The notes below the pieces were generated by a model. That model had not been told where the DNA came from. It did not search any database and worked only from the letters and a program-made list of their open reading frames with translations. Positions 1 through 8,688 of a stretch of 40,351 nucleotides of DNA are shown here, one piece after another (the stretch's first letter is position 1; each line of letters begins with the position of its first letter). This DNA is from Pelatocladus maniniholoensis HA4357-MV3 (lineage in GTDB: Bacteria > Cyanobacteriota > Cyanobacteriia > Cyanobacteriales > Nostocaceae), in NCBI GenBank assembly GCA_019359115.1, contig JAHHHW010000125.1, forward strand, positions 1-40,351. The letters run 5' to 3'. The position numbers and the translations under genes are program-made.

Positions 1-106
1 AGGTTCATCCGTCTCTGCTGTAGGAGGGGAGGTAAGACCAAAAATAGGACGAAAGTCTCATTTGCGGCACTCGCCTTTGAGTACAGAAGCCCACGCTGTA
101 CCGTAA
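1..106 (+). pseudogene. C-terminal tail of a TnpB-like protein (window-truncated)
   Basis: An open frame enters from the left edge (reading from base 2) and ends at TAA 104-106. It encodes about 34 residues that are rich in Arg, Ser and His and end in STEAHAVP. Poorly conserved tails of this kind that run into the right-end hairpin are usual for TnpB of cyanobacterial IS200/IS605 elements. TnpB is an RNA-guided nuclease accessory to the transposase TnpA. No catalytic RuvC motif or zinc finger lies inside the window, so the family call rests on the tail style and on the hairpin that overlaps the stop. Whether the full gene is intact cannot be judged from here. Confidence 0.45.
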
Positions 107-127
107 GGTCAGCGTTGGGTAGTTCAC
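1..127 (+). mobile_element. Right end of an IS200/IS605-family element
   Basis: The arms cccacgctg (90-98) and cagcgttggg (110-119) form a hairpin with one bulged base, followed by tagttcac ending at 127. A hairpin of this design followed by a TTCAC-type end is characteristic of right ends of IS200/IS605 elements in cyanobacteria. The same segment would be the 3' scaffold of the TnpB-associated omega RNA, whose guide would begin at about 128. The left end and tnpA lie outside the window. The family assignment is from memory of such ends, not from a search. Confidence 0.5.
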
Positions 128-182
128 ACTAATCCGGCGAAATTCCCTATGCTTCTACAGCAGAGTCAAAATATTCATTAGT

Positions 183-1445
183 TTACTTCTTAACTAAAAT
201 ATATGCCGTAGCATATTCAGGTAATTGACTAATGTATCTGGTAAAATCTTTATTAGTCTTAAAAATACCTGCCAAAAAATCTAGCTGATAAAGGTTTGGT
301 AAAAAGGCTCCGCCTGTATCGGCTATGACTCCTATTTTTAATTGTTTATTTTTACCTTGACCATACTCAATCACAATTACCCGACCTAAACCGATATTTA
401 ATACATCGCCCGCAAAAGTTACTCCTGGCTTTATGGAAATTTTTGCGTCAATCTTATACCCATATCCTTTAATTGCATTCACTTTTCTAAAATACCAATA
501 GCGCTTTTGCGCTGTTGGTTTCACACCTCGAACATAAGACATTCCGTTGTTTCTATCGACATTAAAAAACTCTCTAGTCCCATCCGTAAATTTAATTAAT
601 ATAGTTCCTTGCATCAAGGCTTCTTCTAAACCTTTACGAGTTAAATAAGCAAGAGGTTCAACTTTACCATATTCTCTTCCACCAGGTTCATAGATACCTG
701 ATAAAACGTCTTGCTTAGTATATTTAGTATAAAAATTATCGCCGATTAAATTATCTTTTAAACTGTAAATTGGTATATTATAATTAGAAGTTTTTTTATG
801 AGATCCTGTATGAGTGAAAACAGCATACTTAGTAATTCGGAGCCGTTTTTGTTGAGAATTTTGTGGCTTGTAAGCTGACCATTTAATTACTTTAAAATTC
901 GCATTAATAAAATTAGGATTTTGTAAGCGAGTGGTGCGATTGTTTGCAATATCTTCCTTTAGTACAGCAATCATAAAATCTAGGGTTTTCAGTGTATCTT
1001 GGACAGTAACACCCGCAGTATTTAATAATCCTGTTCGGAGAATATCTGGATCTTGATTAGCGTAGTCTTGGTAATATTTTCTAGTGTTAGTAAGAACAAA
1101 TAATAAATCTTTTTGATTGAAATTAACGTTATTTGTTGGTAGTTTGGCAGCAGAGATAATTTTATTGCCGTTAACGCTATATTTATACTTTTTAAATTCA
1201 TCAATAACTTGATAGGGAGCAGAAGCTGATATCAAGTTTGGTCTGGATGCAAAATTATTTTGTTGACCGAGATTATTTTTATGTAAATTTGTAGCACTTA
1301 TAGAATTTTCTGAAACAGATGCTAGAGAAATTTGCTGTTGAGTGTTGGACTGAGTATGTAAATAGCCACCGCCGACCAAACCAGCAGATAAGAAAGCCGT
1401 AAAACCGACAATCAGACAAGATCTTGGATTCAATAAAATACTCAT
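183..1445 (-). CDS. MltA-like (3D-domain) wall-associated protein
   Basis: A 420-residue protein with a hydrophobic N-terminal segment at about residues 10-27, read as a signal anchor or signal peptide, so the rest should lie outside the cytoplasm. The C-terminal half resembles lytic transglycosylase MltA. It has a segment like the MltA-specific barrel (EALMQGTILIKFTDGT) and ends with the 3D-type motif GVIADTGGAF. In E. coli MltA the Asp of DTGGA is the catalytic residue, and here it is Asp376. The N-terminal third is Asn/Gln-rich and not recognised. The match is distant, so peptidoglycan cleavage is inference; a non-catalytic double-psi barrel is the alternative. The gene stands alone downstream of the transposon end and is AT-rich with no HIP1 site. 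Confidence 0.6.
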   Translation of the reverse strand: MSILLNPRSCLIVGFTAFLSAGLVGGGYLHTQSNTQQQISLASVSENSISATNLHKNNLGQQNNFASRPNLISASAPYQVIDEFKKYKYSVNGNKIISAAKLPTNNVNFNQKDLLFVLTNTRKYYQDYANQDPDILRTGLLNTAGVTVQDTLKTLDFMIAVLKEDIANNRTTRLQNPNFINANFKVIKWSAYKPQNSQQKRLRITKYAVFTHTGSHKKTSNYNIPIYSLKDNLIGDNFYTKYTKQDVLSGIYEPGGREYGKVEPLAYLTRKGLEEALMQGTILIKFTDGTREFFNVDRNNGMSYVRGVKPTAQKRYWYFRKVNAIKGYGYKIDAKISIKPGVTFAGDVLNIGLGRVIVIEYGQGKNKQLKIGVIADTGGAFLPNLYQLDFLAGIFKTNKDFTRYISQLPEYATAYILVKK

Positions 1446-1543
1446 AATTAGAAAATTTTAATCTCAGAGAAAGTTTTGTGTTCTAAATTGTAGTTTTTAG
1501 GAGTTAGGAGTTATTAGTAAACATCTAACTACTAACAATTCCC

Positions 1544-1607
1544 AATCCAAAATCGTTCGACTGAGCTTGCCGAAGTGTCACGACGAAGTCTAAAATCCAA
1601 AATCGTT
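1544..1607. repeat. Direct repeat pair beside the dnaJ-like stop
   Basis: The 14-mer aatccaaaatcgtt occurs at 1544-1557 and again at 1594-1607, separated by a segment carrying ttcgactgagcttgccgaag. The second copy overlaps the stop codon of the J-domain gene. Short repeats of this kind are scattered through Nostocales genomes; a related aatccaaaatcg occurs near 39190. Confidence 0.6.
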
Positions 1608-2616
1608 AGAGCCTAATATTTTGTAAATTACTGCGGGGGTTAGAAGTACGAATAGTGCGGATTTTTTCATAATACTCCCGCTCTTGTGGACTGATATCTC
1701 TGGGAGTGGCGATCGCAATTTTCACTAACTGATCACTACGTCCACTCTTGGGTTGTGGCCAGCCTTTACCACGTAGACGCAGGGATTGACCAGAACGCAC
1801 TCCCGCAGGTAGCTTAACATTCACACTACCATCAGGAGTAGGTACTTCTATAGAAGCTCCCAAAACGGCTTCATCTGGGGTAATTGGCACTTCGCACACC
1901 AAGTTATCACCTTCAAACTGGAAAAAGGGGTGAGACTGAAGCTCAACTTTTAGGTACAAATCACCTCGCTGTTGTGTTAGAGGACTGATTTGACCTTTAC
2001 CACGCACCCGGAGGCGAGTACCAGCTTTTGCACCAGCAGGAATGCGGACATCAATAGTTTCGTTACCAAGATTAAAGCGCTTTTGTACACCATGAAATGC
2101 TTCAGAAAAAGTCAAAGAAATGATGGCTTCGCTGTCTTGAGGCGTAGCTGCACCAACATCCTGGAAACCAAAATCACCGTAACCACTATAACCAGCATAA
2201 CCACTAGTAGGTCCAGCACCAGTAGAAGTGCGGTAGCTATAGGATTGTCTAGCGCCGCGAGTACCACCTCCACCGAAGCGTCCTAATAATTCGTTGATGA
2301 AATCATCAAAACTGCCGTATTGGCTAAAGTCAAAGCCACCCATATCAACGCCAGTACCGCCACCAGGGAAACCTTGACCAACTTGTTTCCAATATTGACC
2401 AAATTGATCATATTTTTGCCGTTTCTCTGGATCTGACAAAACCTCGTAGGCTTCATTAATTTCTTTGAAGCGTGCTTCTGCCTGTTTGTTCCCAGGGTTA
2501 ACGTCAGGATGATATTTACGGGCTAGTTTCCGAAAAGCTTGTTTAATTTCATCTGCACTGGCAGTTTTATTAACTCCCAAAACTGCATAATAATCTTTAA
2601 AATCGGTTGTAGCCAT
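1606..2616 (-). CDS. DnaJ-type co-chaperone, type II (CbpA-like)
   Basis: A 336-residue J-domain protein. The J domain spans about residues 8-72 with the HPD triad at 36-38, which stimulates Hsp70 (DnaK) ATPase. A Gly/Phe-rich linker follows at about 85-150, then the two C-terminal beta domains that bind substrate (about 160-330). The CxxCxGxG zinc repeats of classical DnaJ are absent, which makes this a type II protein like CbpA. It should act in the cytoplasm in folding or stress recovery together with DnaK. No dnaK or grpE is adjacent. The next base-paired region upstream is a 270-bp AT-rich gap with G-rich repeats, and the gene looks monocistronic. Confidence 0.93.
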   Translation of the reverse strand: MATTDFKDYYAVLGVNKTASADEIKQAFRKLARKYHPDVNPGNKQAEARFKEINEAYEVLSDPEKRQKYDQFGQYWKQVGQGFPGGGTGVDMGGFDFSQYGSFDDFINELLGRFGGGGTRGARQSYSYRTSTGAGPTSGYAGYSGYGDFGFQDVGAATPQDSEAIISLTFSEAFHGVQKRFNLGNETIDVRIPAGAKAGTRLRVRGKGQISPLTQQRGDLYLKVELQSHPFFQFEGDNLVCEVPITPDEAVLGASIEVPTPDGSVNVKLPAGVRSGQSLRLRGKGWPQPKSGRSDQLVKIAIATPRDISPQEREYYEKIRTIRTSNPRSNLQNIRL

Positions 2617-2784
2617 CTACAATACTCCTCTAGTATTTAACTTTATGTTTTTTTGTAAAATTAAGGGATTCGGTATCCTACACTAGGTAGAACTTTAAAT
2701 ATAGTTACTCTGATTTTAAATTAACAAACCTTAAATAGATTTGAGTTCGGTTGTTGCTGAAAATGCGAGGGCAATTTCCGTACT

Positions 2785-2822
2785 TTATGAGGGATTGGGG
2801 ATTGGGGATCGGGGAGCAGGGA
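2785..2822. repeat. GGGGATTG-type short repeats
   Basis: Tandem variants of ggggattgggg and ggggatcgggg lie in the gap between the J-domain gene and the P-loop gene. The same type recurs at about 13892-13940, 18000-18033, 19160-19178 and 19415-19440. They are low-complexity G-rich runs common between genes in this group of cyanobacteria. Confidence 0.6.
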
Positions 2823-2889
2823 CAACTAATCAGTGATCAGTTATCAAATTAAACTAATCACTGTTAACTGATTTATGCCCGCTCCCCGA

Positions 2890-3345
2890 TCAATACCAAA
2901 TTAAGTAATCTAATCCTTCTTCTAAACTAGGAGGAGCATCGCGCAATTGACGATACATCCGAAAAATTACATCCTCTGGTACTTGACGTTCCCGTCTTTG
3001 ATTGCGTGCTAAACATAGCCAAACAGGAGTTTTTACCCAAATTCCGGTGATGTCAGTAAAACCAATATCGTGGGCTAAGCTAATGACTTCACGGCGATGG
3101 CGTCGTTGAGCGTTAGTAGCATCATAGATTACTGTACTATCTGTAGCGATCGCCTTTTGAAATTGCCGCTTAGTTTCTTGCCAAATCAGCAGCCAAGATC
3201 CTTGGATAGATTCATTGCCAAATACTTGTCCCCGGATTGCATCGGTAGAAACCACTTGCCTCTGGGGACATTGAGTCACTAATTGCTTTGCCAAGGTTGA
3301 CTTACCGCTACCAGGAAGACCAATTAGTAAGAAGAATTTTGTCAT
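2890..3345 (-). CDS. Small P-loop NTPase/kinase (AAA_33-like)
   Basis: A 151-residue single-domain P-loop protein. The Walker A motif GLPGSGKST is at residues 9-17, and VIYDATN and an Arg-rich lid segment (RNQRRERQVPEDV) follow, as in the AAA_33 family of small polynucleotide- or metabolite-kinase-like enzymes. The substrate is unknown. An upstream ATG at 3366 is in frame, but the ATG at 3345 is preferred because it follows a GAGGGA ribosome site at good spacing and starts right before the P-loop strand. It lies downstream of glgC on the same strand behind a hairpin, so co-transcription is possible but not strongly indicated. Confidence 0.8.
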   Translation of the reverse strand: MTKFFLLIGLPGSGKSTLAKQLVTQCPQRQVVSTDAIRGQVFGNESIQGSWLLIWQETKRQFQKAIATDSTVIYDATNAQRRHRREVISLAHDIGFTDITGIWVKTPVWLCLARNQRRERQVPEDVIFRMYRQLRDAPPSLEEGLDYLIWY

Positions 3346-3362
3346 TAGTCTGTTGTCCCTCA

Positions 3363-3398
3363 TCATTAGTCATTGGTCAAAGGACAAATGACTAATGA
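3363..3398 (-). terminator. Hairpin downstream of glgC made of tcattag repeats
   Basis: Arms tcattagtcatt (3363-3374) and aatgactaatga (3387-3398) pair over 12 bp with a 12-base loop. The hairpin lies 15 bases after the glgC stop and before the P-loop kinase start on the minus strand, so it may end or attenuate glgC transcription. It is built from the tcattag short tandem repeat typical of Nostocales. Confidence 0.5.
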
Positions 3399-3413
3399 CT
3401 TGATGACTAATAA

Positions 3414-4703
3414 CTAAATTATCGTTCCATCGGGAATAACAGCATTTTTCAGCACAACGACAATACCACTACGGATGTAGAAACCTTGAGTTTCACGCTC
3501 GGCTTCTTGGACATTATCTTTGTTAATGATTTGTACATCGCACCCGATGTGAGTATTTTTGTCAATGATAGCTCGACGAATGATTGTGTTAGAACCGATA
3601 CCTAAAGGTACGCTACGATGCTCACACTCAGACTGGCGTTCGGCAAATGGCTGATACATGTCTGCACCCATAATCATGGAATCTTGAATGACGCAGCCAG
3701 ATTCAATCCGCGATCGCACTCCTAACACTGAGTTTTCAACGCGGCAATTTTTGAGAATACTACCTTCGCTAATGATTGATTGGGTGACATGACAATCTAA
3801 CAATTTGCTGGGAGGTAAATAACGAGCGCGAGTATAAATTGGCGCTTGCTCATCGTAGAAACTAAAGGGTGGACGAGGTTGCTGAGTTAAAGCCAGATTC
3901 GCATTATAAAATGCTTCTATTGTTCCAATGTCTTCCCAGTAATCATTGAATAGGTAAGCTTGAACGTTGTAATCGCTGCTAGCGTCAGGAATAATCTCCT
4001 TGCCAAAATCAGTCCTTTGGGAAGCTTCTTTCAACAACTTGATCAAAGCATCTTTTTTAAAGATATAGATTCCCATCGAGGCGATATATGGTTGTTGTTC
4101 GGCTTCTTCTTTGTTTAAGCCTAAAACAGTAGTATCAACCTGCATTTTCTTTAAAGCTTCGCCTTTGGGCTTTTCGCTGAAGTCAACAACCCTACCAGAT
4201 TGGTCGATTTTCATCAAACCAAAGTCTGAGGCGCGACGTTCATCGATCGGTATAACTGAAAGGGTAATATCTGCCCCAGTTTCCCGATGACGCTGGACAA
4301 ACTGACGGTAATCCATGCGATACAAATGATCGCCTGATAGTATCAAATATTCATCTACATCCCACTCTTCAAATAGCCATAGATATTGACGAACCGCATC
4401 GGCTGTACCTTGGAACCAACTGAGGTTTTCCGGTGTTTGCTGTGCAGCTAGGACTTCAACAAATCCTTCAGTAAAACCAGCAAAGCTGTAGGTACGAGCA
4501 ATATGGCGATTCAGAGAAGCCGAGTTGAATTGTGTCAGGACATATATTTTGAAAATCTCAGAATTTATACAATTACTGACAGGAATATCTATCAACCGAT
4601 ACTTACCTGCCAGTGGCACCGCTGGTTTAGCACGTAATTTGGTGAGCGGATAAAGGCGGGTTCCTGCACCGCCACCGAGAATGATTGCTAAAACTTTTTT
4701 CAC
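3414..4703 (-). CDS. glgC: Glucose-1-phosphate adenylyltransferase (ADP-glucose pyrophosphorylase)
   Basis: A 429-residue enzyme making ADP-glucose from ATP and glucose-1-phosphate, the committed step of glycogen synthesis. The N-terminal nucleotidyltransferase domain has [11 protein letters not shown] at 10-20 and KPAVPLAG at 26-33, with [10 protein letters not shown] and [10 protein letters not shown] further on. The C-terminal left-handed beta-helix with its hexapeptide-like turns carries the allosteric region; in cyanobacteria the enzyme is activated by 3-phosphoglycerate and inhibited by phosphate. The length is typical. The start is a GTG at 4701-4703 preceded by a GGGAG ribosome site. 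It follows the propeptide-like gene on the same strand after a 166-bp gap. No other glg gene is nearby. Confidence 0.97.
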   Translation of the reverse strand: MKKVLAIILGGGAGTRLYPLTKLRAKPAVPLAGKYRLIDIPVSNCINSEIFKIYVLTQFNSASLNRHIARTYSFAGFTEGFVEVLAAQQTPENLSWFQGTADAVRQYLWLFEEWDVDEYLILSGDHLYRMDYRQFVQRHRETGADITLSVIPIDERRASDFGLMKIDQSGRVVDFSEKPKGEALKKMQVDTTVLGLNKEEAEQQPYIASMGIYIFKKDALIKLLKEASQRTDFGKEIIPDASSDYNVQAYLFNDYWEDIGTIEAFYNANLALTQQPRPPFSFYDEQAPIYTRARYLPPSKLLDCHVTQSIISEGSILKNCRVENSVLGVRSRIESGCVIQDSMIMGADMYQPFAERQSECEHRSVPLGIGSNTIIRRAIIDKNTHIGCDVQIINKDNVQEAERETQGFYIRSGIVVVLKNAVIPDGTII

Positions 4704-4869
4704 AAGTTTGCTCCCGACTGCCTTTCAACTCTCAACTACAGTTTAGGACTGTATGCGGCAGCTGGTAAGGGGGGATCGAAAACAAAGTTTAGTTAAGTTT
4801 TCAGAATGCTGCCGGATAAAAATGGTATTACCATCTGTTACAAAACGAAATTAGATGTATCAATTAATA

Positions 4870-5181
4870 TTAAAATTTGTTAACACTGATACTCTTGAGT
4901 CCCAACTGTCCATCTACTAAACGCAACTTTTGCGATAGTTTCAGATACTGTACCCAAGGTTGTTCTGAAAGTTTAGCAATTTCATTTAGAGATAGAGTTG
5001 CAGAAAATACATTTTTGATCTCAGTGTTTTCACTGATTACTAAATTTTTTAAAATAGCTGCTGCATTAGAAATATCTGTCCCTGGTTGAGTATGAATAAA
5101 AACCACTAAACTACGTTCATCTGGATTTTGGACTTGATTGAGCGTCATCGCAAGGGCGGCGTCTAGCTTTTTATAGTTCAT
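4870..5181 (-). CDS. Stand-alone protease-propeptide-like protein
   Basis: A 103-residue soluble protein without a signal peptide or membrane segment. It is not a named family to me, but it resembles residues 45-108 of the subtilisin-like protease encoded directly upstream. RSLVVFIHTQPGTDIS corresponds to RSVVFIYCDEQADLS, and EIAKLSEQPWVQYLKLSQKL to RLDDLSEESAVQRIKPSRKL. This is the layout of an I9-type propeptide (strand, helix, strand, then a C-terminal tail that can enter the active site). By analogy with free-standing I9 proteins, it could inhibit or help fold the neighbouring protease; that is inference. A GGGAG ribosome site lies before the ATG. A hairpin separates it from the protease gene. 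Confidence 0.6.
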   Translation of the reverse strand: MNYKKLDAALAMTLNQVQNPDERSLVVFIHTQPGTDISNAAAILKNLVISENTEIKNVFSATLSLNEIAKLSEQPWVQYLKLSQKLRLVDGQLGLKSISVNKF

Positions 5182-5416
5182 CTAAAAATCTCCCGTTAAA
5201 CACCATATTGGGTAAAAGAAAAAGTTAAAGGAATTGCTGTTGTAATTTTCCTTTGCCGTTCAGCTTTTTCCCATTTCTGAGTGTATTGATTATTTAAGCC
5301 CACTTATTCGGATAAAAGGCAGGCTAAAAATAACCTGTCCTAAAAGTAACTTATCAGATTTCTAAGTTTGATTCGCCTATCCTTGTGTAGACCTAAATAT
5401 ATACTTTTCTATAACT

Positions 5417-5456
5417 AACAATGGGTAACGAGTTTAATTACTCATTACCCATTGTT
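5417..5456 (-). terminator. Terminator hairpin after the subtilisin-like protease
   Basis: Arms aacaatgggtaacgag (5417-5432) and ctcattacccattgtt (5441-5456) form a 16-bp stem with an 8-base loop. The single mismatch becomes a G-U wobble only in minus-strand RNA, which fits a terminator for the protease gene ending at 5513. The rest of the 5182-5512 gap is AT-rich and shows nothing else I can name. Confidence 0.6.
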
Positions 5457-5512
5457 ATCTCAAGCCGAATCATCTATCTTTTTGCAGATGTAATCTTAAG
5501 TTCATTTAGCAA

Positions 5513-7252
5513 CTACAGATTTTCCGCATCAATCAGTCCATAACCCCATTTGGGATCAAAAGTTCCTACACTTTCATCGGGAATAGAACTATTTTGACGT
5601 AGCAAATCTTTTACAGCCTCTGGAGTCAGATTCGGATCACGTTGCAACAGCAGTGCAACCAAGCCACTAACAAATGGTGTCGCCATACTTGTACCAGCTA
5701 ATACCACAAACTTAGAATTCACCATCATTGAGCGATCAAAGTTTGCATTGGATGAAAGAGCCGAAACAATCATTGCTCCGGGGGCTGCGACATCGGGCTT
5801 TTGGGCATCATTTCGCAGTGGACCTTCGCTACTGAACTCAGAAATATTATCTAGTTCAAAGCCTACTTTTCGCTGATTACCGTCAATATCAGTATAGATA
5901 ACTTTTGTAGTATAAGAAGCGACTGTTACTGCATTGCTAGCGGCTCCAGGAGAACCAATTTTCATCGTGTCAGAGATGCTTTTACCTGTGAAGAATACCG
6001 ACGCAGTGTCGTCTAAAGTCCATACATCTAGGCGTACGTCATTCCCAGAGGTGTTACGTACCCGCAACTGCCAAACTCCACCTGGTACAGGTTGGTTAAA
6101 CCTGCTGTTACCTCCGCCCCGAATTTGCACAAAGAAGTTATAGTCTCCGTTGGCTGGATCTGGCCCTGGGGTGACAACCTCGACTCGTGCATCCAATAAG
6201 TTATATTGTTTTGAAGGATTTCCATCAGCAATAATTGGTTGGAAGGGGGTAACAAATCCATTGGGACTGCGTAGAGAGATTTCCAACTGACCATCACAGG
6301 AATACCAACCGTTTAACCAGACAATCCCTACTTGATTGTAGGGAACACTAAAACGCATGGTTCCCAAGCGCTTACTGCTGACATTTGTCTGACCGTGGAT
6401 GTTGTCATTACCTTCATTACCCGCAGCACAGCAAACAATCCTTCCTGGTCCAGATTCAGCATCAATAATTTTGGATAAAGAGTCGCTACCATCATGACCA
6501 TCAGCGTGTCCACCCAAGCTGAGATTGACGACTGCTGGAAGTCCCATTTCACTTGCTAATCGGAAAATATAGCGAACACCATCAGCAATGTGGGCGTCTT
6601 GCAAGTCAGTTTTAACAATTACTAATTCTGCTTCTGGTGCTACACCACCATAGGTATTATCTAATCCAGAGGCAATACCTGCAACGTGAGTACCATGACC
6701 ATCTGTATCTTGAGAAATTGTCAACTGTGTCCCGGTTAATTCGGCTCCATAACCGCCTTCTTCTACTCCTGGGCCTGGTAGTGTTTGATCCCAAATTCTT
6801 AAGATACGTCCTGCAAAAGCCGGGTGTTTTGGATCAATACCACTATCTATTACACCAATAACTACTCCTTTACCAGTTAATCCAGCTTTATTCTTAAACT
6901 CTGGTAGTTTGACTTTCTTCGGTGCTTCATCCATCCGCAACTTTAATTTACGGGATGGTTTGATCCTTTGGACCGCAGATTCTTCAGATAAATCGTCTAA
7001 ACGATCTATGGGTAAGTAAGCTGTCCTGACATTACCTGTGTTTTGATTGACTTCAATTCCGTATTGTGATAGATGACTCAGATCTGCTTGTTCATCACAG
7101 TAGATAAAAACGACACTACGGGTAGGCTTAATACTGCTTTTTGGAGCAATTATACCAAGCGATCGCTTGTGTGTAGTTAAAGCTTCTTGTCCTTCTCTTT
7201 GATAGTCTTCGTAGGCTAGTAGCAATCCGGGAGAAAGTTTTTCGTGTCTCAT
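5513..7252 (-). CDS. Subtilisin-like serine peptidase (S8), cytoplasmic
   Basis: A 579-residue S8 peptidase with the full catalytic set: Asp136 in VIGVIDSGID, His186 in DGHGTHVAG, oxyanion Asn279 in AAGNEG, and Ser522 in AGTSMATPF. Residues 45-108 look like an I9-type propeptide (RSVVFIY to RKLKLRM). There is no signal peptide, so activity inside the cell or release by another route is implied. Between the oxyanion Asn and the Ser lies an insertion of about 130 residues (about 295-425) rich in beta-type sequence, like the accessory beta domains seen in some S8 enzymes. The next gene downstream encodes a free protein resembling the propeptide. The substrate is unknown. Confidence 0.93.
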   Translation of the reverse strand: MRHEKLSPGLLLAYEDYQREGQEALTTHKRSLGIIAPKSSIKPTRSVVFIYCDEQADLSHLSQYGIEVNQNTGNVRTAYLPIDRLDDLSEESAVQRIKPSRKLKLRMDEAPKKVKLPEFKNKAGLTGKGVVIGVIDSGIDPKHPAFAGRILRIWDQTLPGPGVEEGGYGAELTGTQLTISQDTDGHGTHVAGIASGLDNTYGGVAPEAELVIVKTDLQDAHIADGVRYIFRLASEMGLPAVVNLSLGGHADGHDGSDSLSKIIDAESGPGRIVCCAAGNEGNDNIHGQTNVSSKRLGTMRFSVPYNQVGIVWLNGWYSCDGQLEISLRSPNGFVTPFQPIIADGNPSKQYNLLDARVEVVTPGPDPANGDYNFFVQIRGGGNSRFNQPVPGGVWQLRVRNTSGNDVRLDVWTLDDTASVFFTGKSISDTMKIGSPGAASNAVTVASYTTKVIYTDIDGNQRKVGFELDNISEFSSEGPLRNDAQKPDVAAPGAMIVSALSSNANFDRSMMVNSKFVVLAGTSMATPFVSGLVALLLQRDPNLTPEAVKDLLRQNSSIPDESVGTFDPKWGYGLIDAENL

Positions 7253-7656
7253 GTTTTCCTCAAATGCAGTTTAATTGCTGCAAGATTCTAGCTTTAGCAT
7301 CAATTTTCGGCAAGTGATTATTTTAGCCAGAGTCTTTGCATGTCAATATAGTTGTCTAGTGCTAAATGTAAAAACAATATTCAAGTATTCGGACTCAGCA
7401 ATGATGGATGATGAAATATGAGTCTTTTTGTGGGTAAATGATTAAGTAGTAAGTATTTATTGCCTTATTGCAAAGAATAATTAGCAATTAACAATCAACT
7501 ACTATTTACCAAACTTCATAACTCATAATTCATCATTCATAATTTCTGGATACAATACCTATTTGCTTAATTTCGCAAAAATTTGACGTCAAAAATCAAT
7601 AAAATCTTAAATTTAGTTAAGTGAAGCGACAGTAAATAGAGAAAAACTTGGAAAAA

Positions 7657-7704
7657 TAAAAGGTAAAAGGTAAAAGGTAAAATTTTTCCTTTTCCTTTTC
7701 CTTG
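7657..7704 (-). repeat. aaggt tandem repeat with facing ttcct run; likely hairpin
   Basis: Three or more copies of aaaaggt (7657-7682) face a ttttcc run (7685-7704), so the RNA can fold into a long stem with regularly spaced mismatches. It lies 19 bases past the stop of the small membrane protein on the minus strand and may end the def transcript. The remainder of the 7253-7722 gap is AT-rich with short repeats such as cataattcatcattcataat near 7520. Confidence 0.4.
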
Positions 7705-7722
7705 TGAATATAGATTCAATGT

Positions 7723-7932
7723 CTATTTGTTTATATTAGCTTTAGCATCTTTGACTGCGGCAAAGAAAAATAGTCCTGTTAGGGGAATACTTAACCCTAA
7801 AATAATCGCGGTGGTTTGAGTACCAAGATCAGGCTGTCCGGAGGTAAGTTCAAAAACAGAACCTACTGCTGCGATCGCAGTAATACAAGAACAGGCTAAA
7901 AATAAACCACTCTTAGGAGTCATTACGTTCAC
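7723..7932 (-). CDS. Small two-helix membrane protein coupled to def
   Basis: A 69-residue protein with two predicted membrane helices (about residues 9-28 and 40-60) joined by a short polar loop, and a Lys-rich tail. I do not recognise a named family; it looks like a conserved small cyanobacterial membrane protein. The start is set by the AGGAGGG ribosome site (reverse strand of 7940-7946). GTG at 7932 sits 7 bases away, whereas the GTG at 7938 is only 1 base away and the ATG at 7923 is 16 bases away. The ribosome site overlaps the TAG stop of def, so translational coupling with def is likely. Function unknown. Confidence 0.7.
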   Translation of the reverse strand: MNVMTPKSGLFLACSCITAIAAVGSVFELTSGQPDLGTQTTAIILGLSIPLTGLFFFAAVKDAKANINK

Positions 7933-7944
7933 AAGCACACCCTC

Positions 7945-8508
7945 CTACACAAATGATTTGACAGCTTGATGGGAGAAACCATGCTTGGATAGCTCCTGCG
8001 CTAAAGCTAAAGAGTTTTCTACACGATCTACAAATACTACACCGTTGAGGTGGTCGATCTCGTGCTGAATACAACGTCCTAGTAAATCTGAAGCTTTCAG
8101 TGTCTTAGGGCGTCCATACTCATCTTTGTAGGAGATTTCGACAATTTCGGGACGTTTCACATCCATGTAGACTCCTGGAATACTCAAACATCCTTCTTGA
8201 GCAACGCAGATGTCCCCACTTACCTTTTTAATAGTAGGGTTAATCAACACCAGTGGGGAATTAGCCGCGTTATCTGGTTCAAGATCAATGACTATAACTT
8301 GTTTGTGAACTCCGACTTGGGGTGCAGCCAAACCAATACCATCTTGGCTATACATGGTTTGTAGCATTTCCCGTGCTAGTTTGCGGATTTCGTCATCTAC
8401 TTTAGCAACGCGCTTGGCCCCTTGGCGCAGAACGCGATCGCCAAGGAAATGCAGTTCCAAAGGCGGATTTTGTAACTTTTTCTTCTCAACAGCGACTTCC
8501 GATGGCAT
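7945..8508 (-). CDS. def: Peptide deformylase
   Basis: A 187-residue metallo-enzyme that removes the formyl group from the initiator Met of new proteins. All three family motifs are present: GIGLAAPQVG at 57-66, EGCLSIPG at 105-112 with metal ligand Cys107, and QHEIDHLNG with ligands His149 and His153 and catalytic Glu150. About 20 N-terminal residues precede the core, which is common in cyanobacterial copies. It acts in the cytoplasm at the ribosome. The stop overlaps the ribosome site of the small membrane protein downstream. The gene is divergent from ftsX across a 180-bp gap holding acaaatgac-type repeats. Confidence 0.97.
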   Translation of the reverse strand: MPSEVAVEKKKLQNPPLELHFLGDRVLRQGAKRVAKVDDEIRKLAREMLQTMYSQDGIGLAAPQVGVHKQVIVIDLEPDNAANSPLVLINPTIKKVSGDICVAQEGCLSIPGVYMDVKRPEIVEISYKDEYGRPKTLKASDLLGRCIQHEIDHLNGVVFVDRVENSLALAQELSKHGFSHQAVKSFV

Positions 8509-8688
8509 TCTTTTTTAACTCACCTATTATGGATTGGGAATGATTGCGCTTTATTTAATCTTAGCAATCTGTGGGGAATGAGGATTGAGCATTGCCACCA
8601 ATAACTAACCAATCACACATGACAAATTACAAATGACAAATAACTAATAATAGAGTTTGACCATTTTGTATAAACAATAGATTATAGA

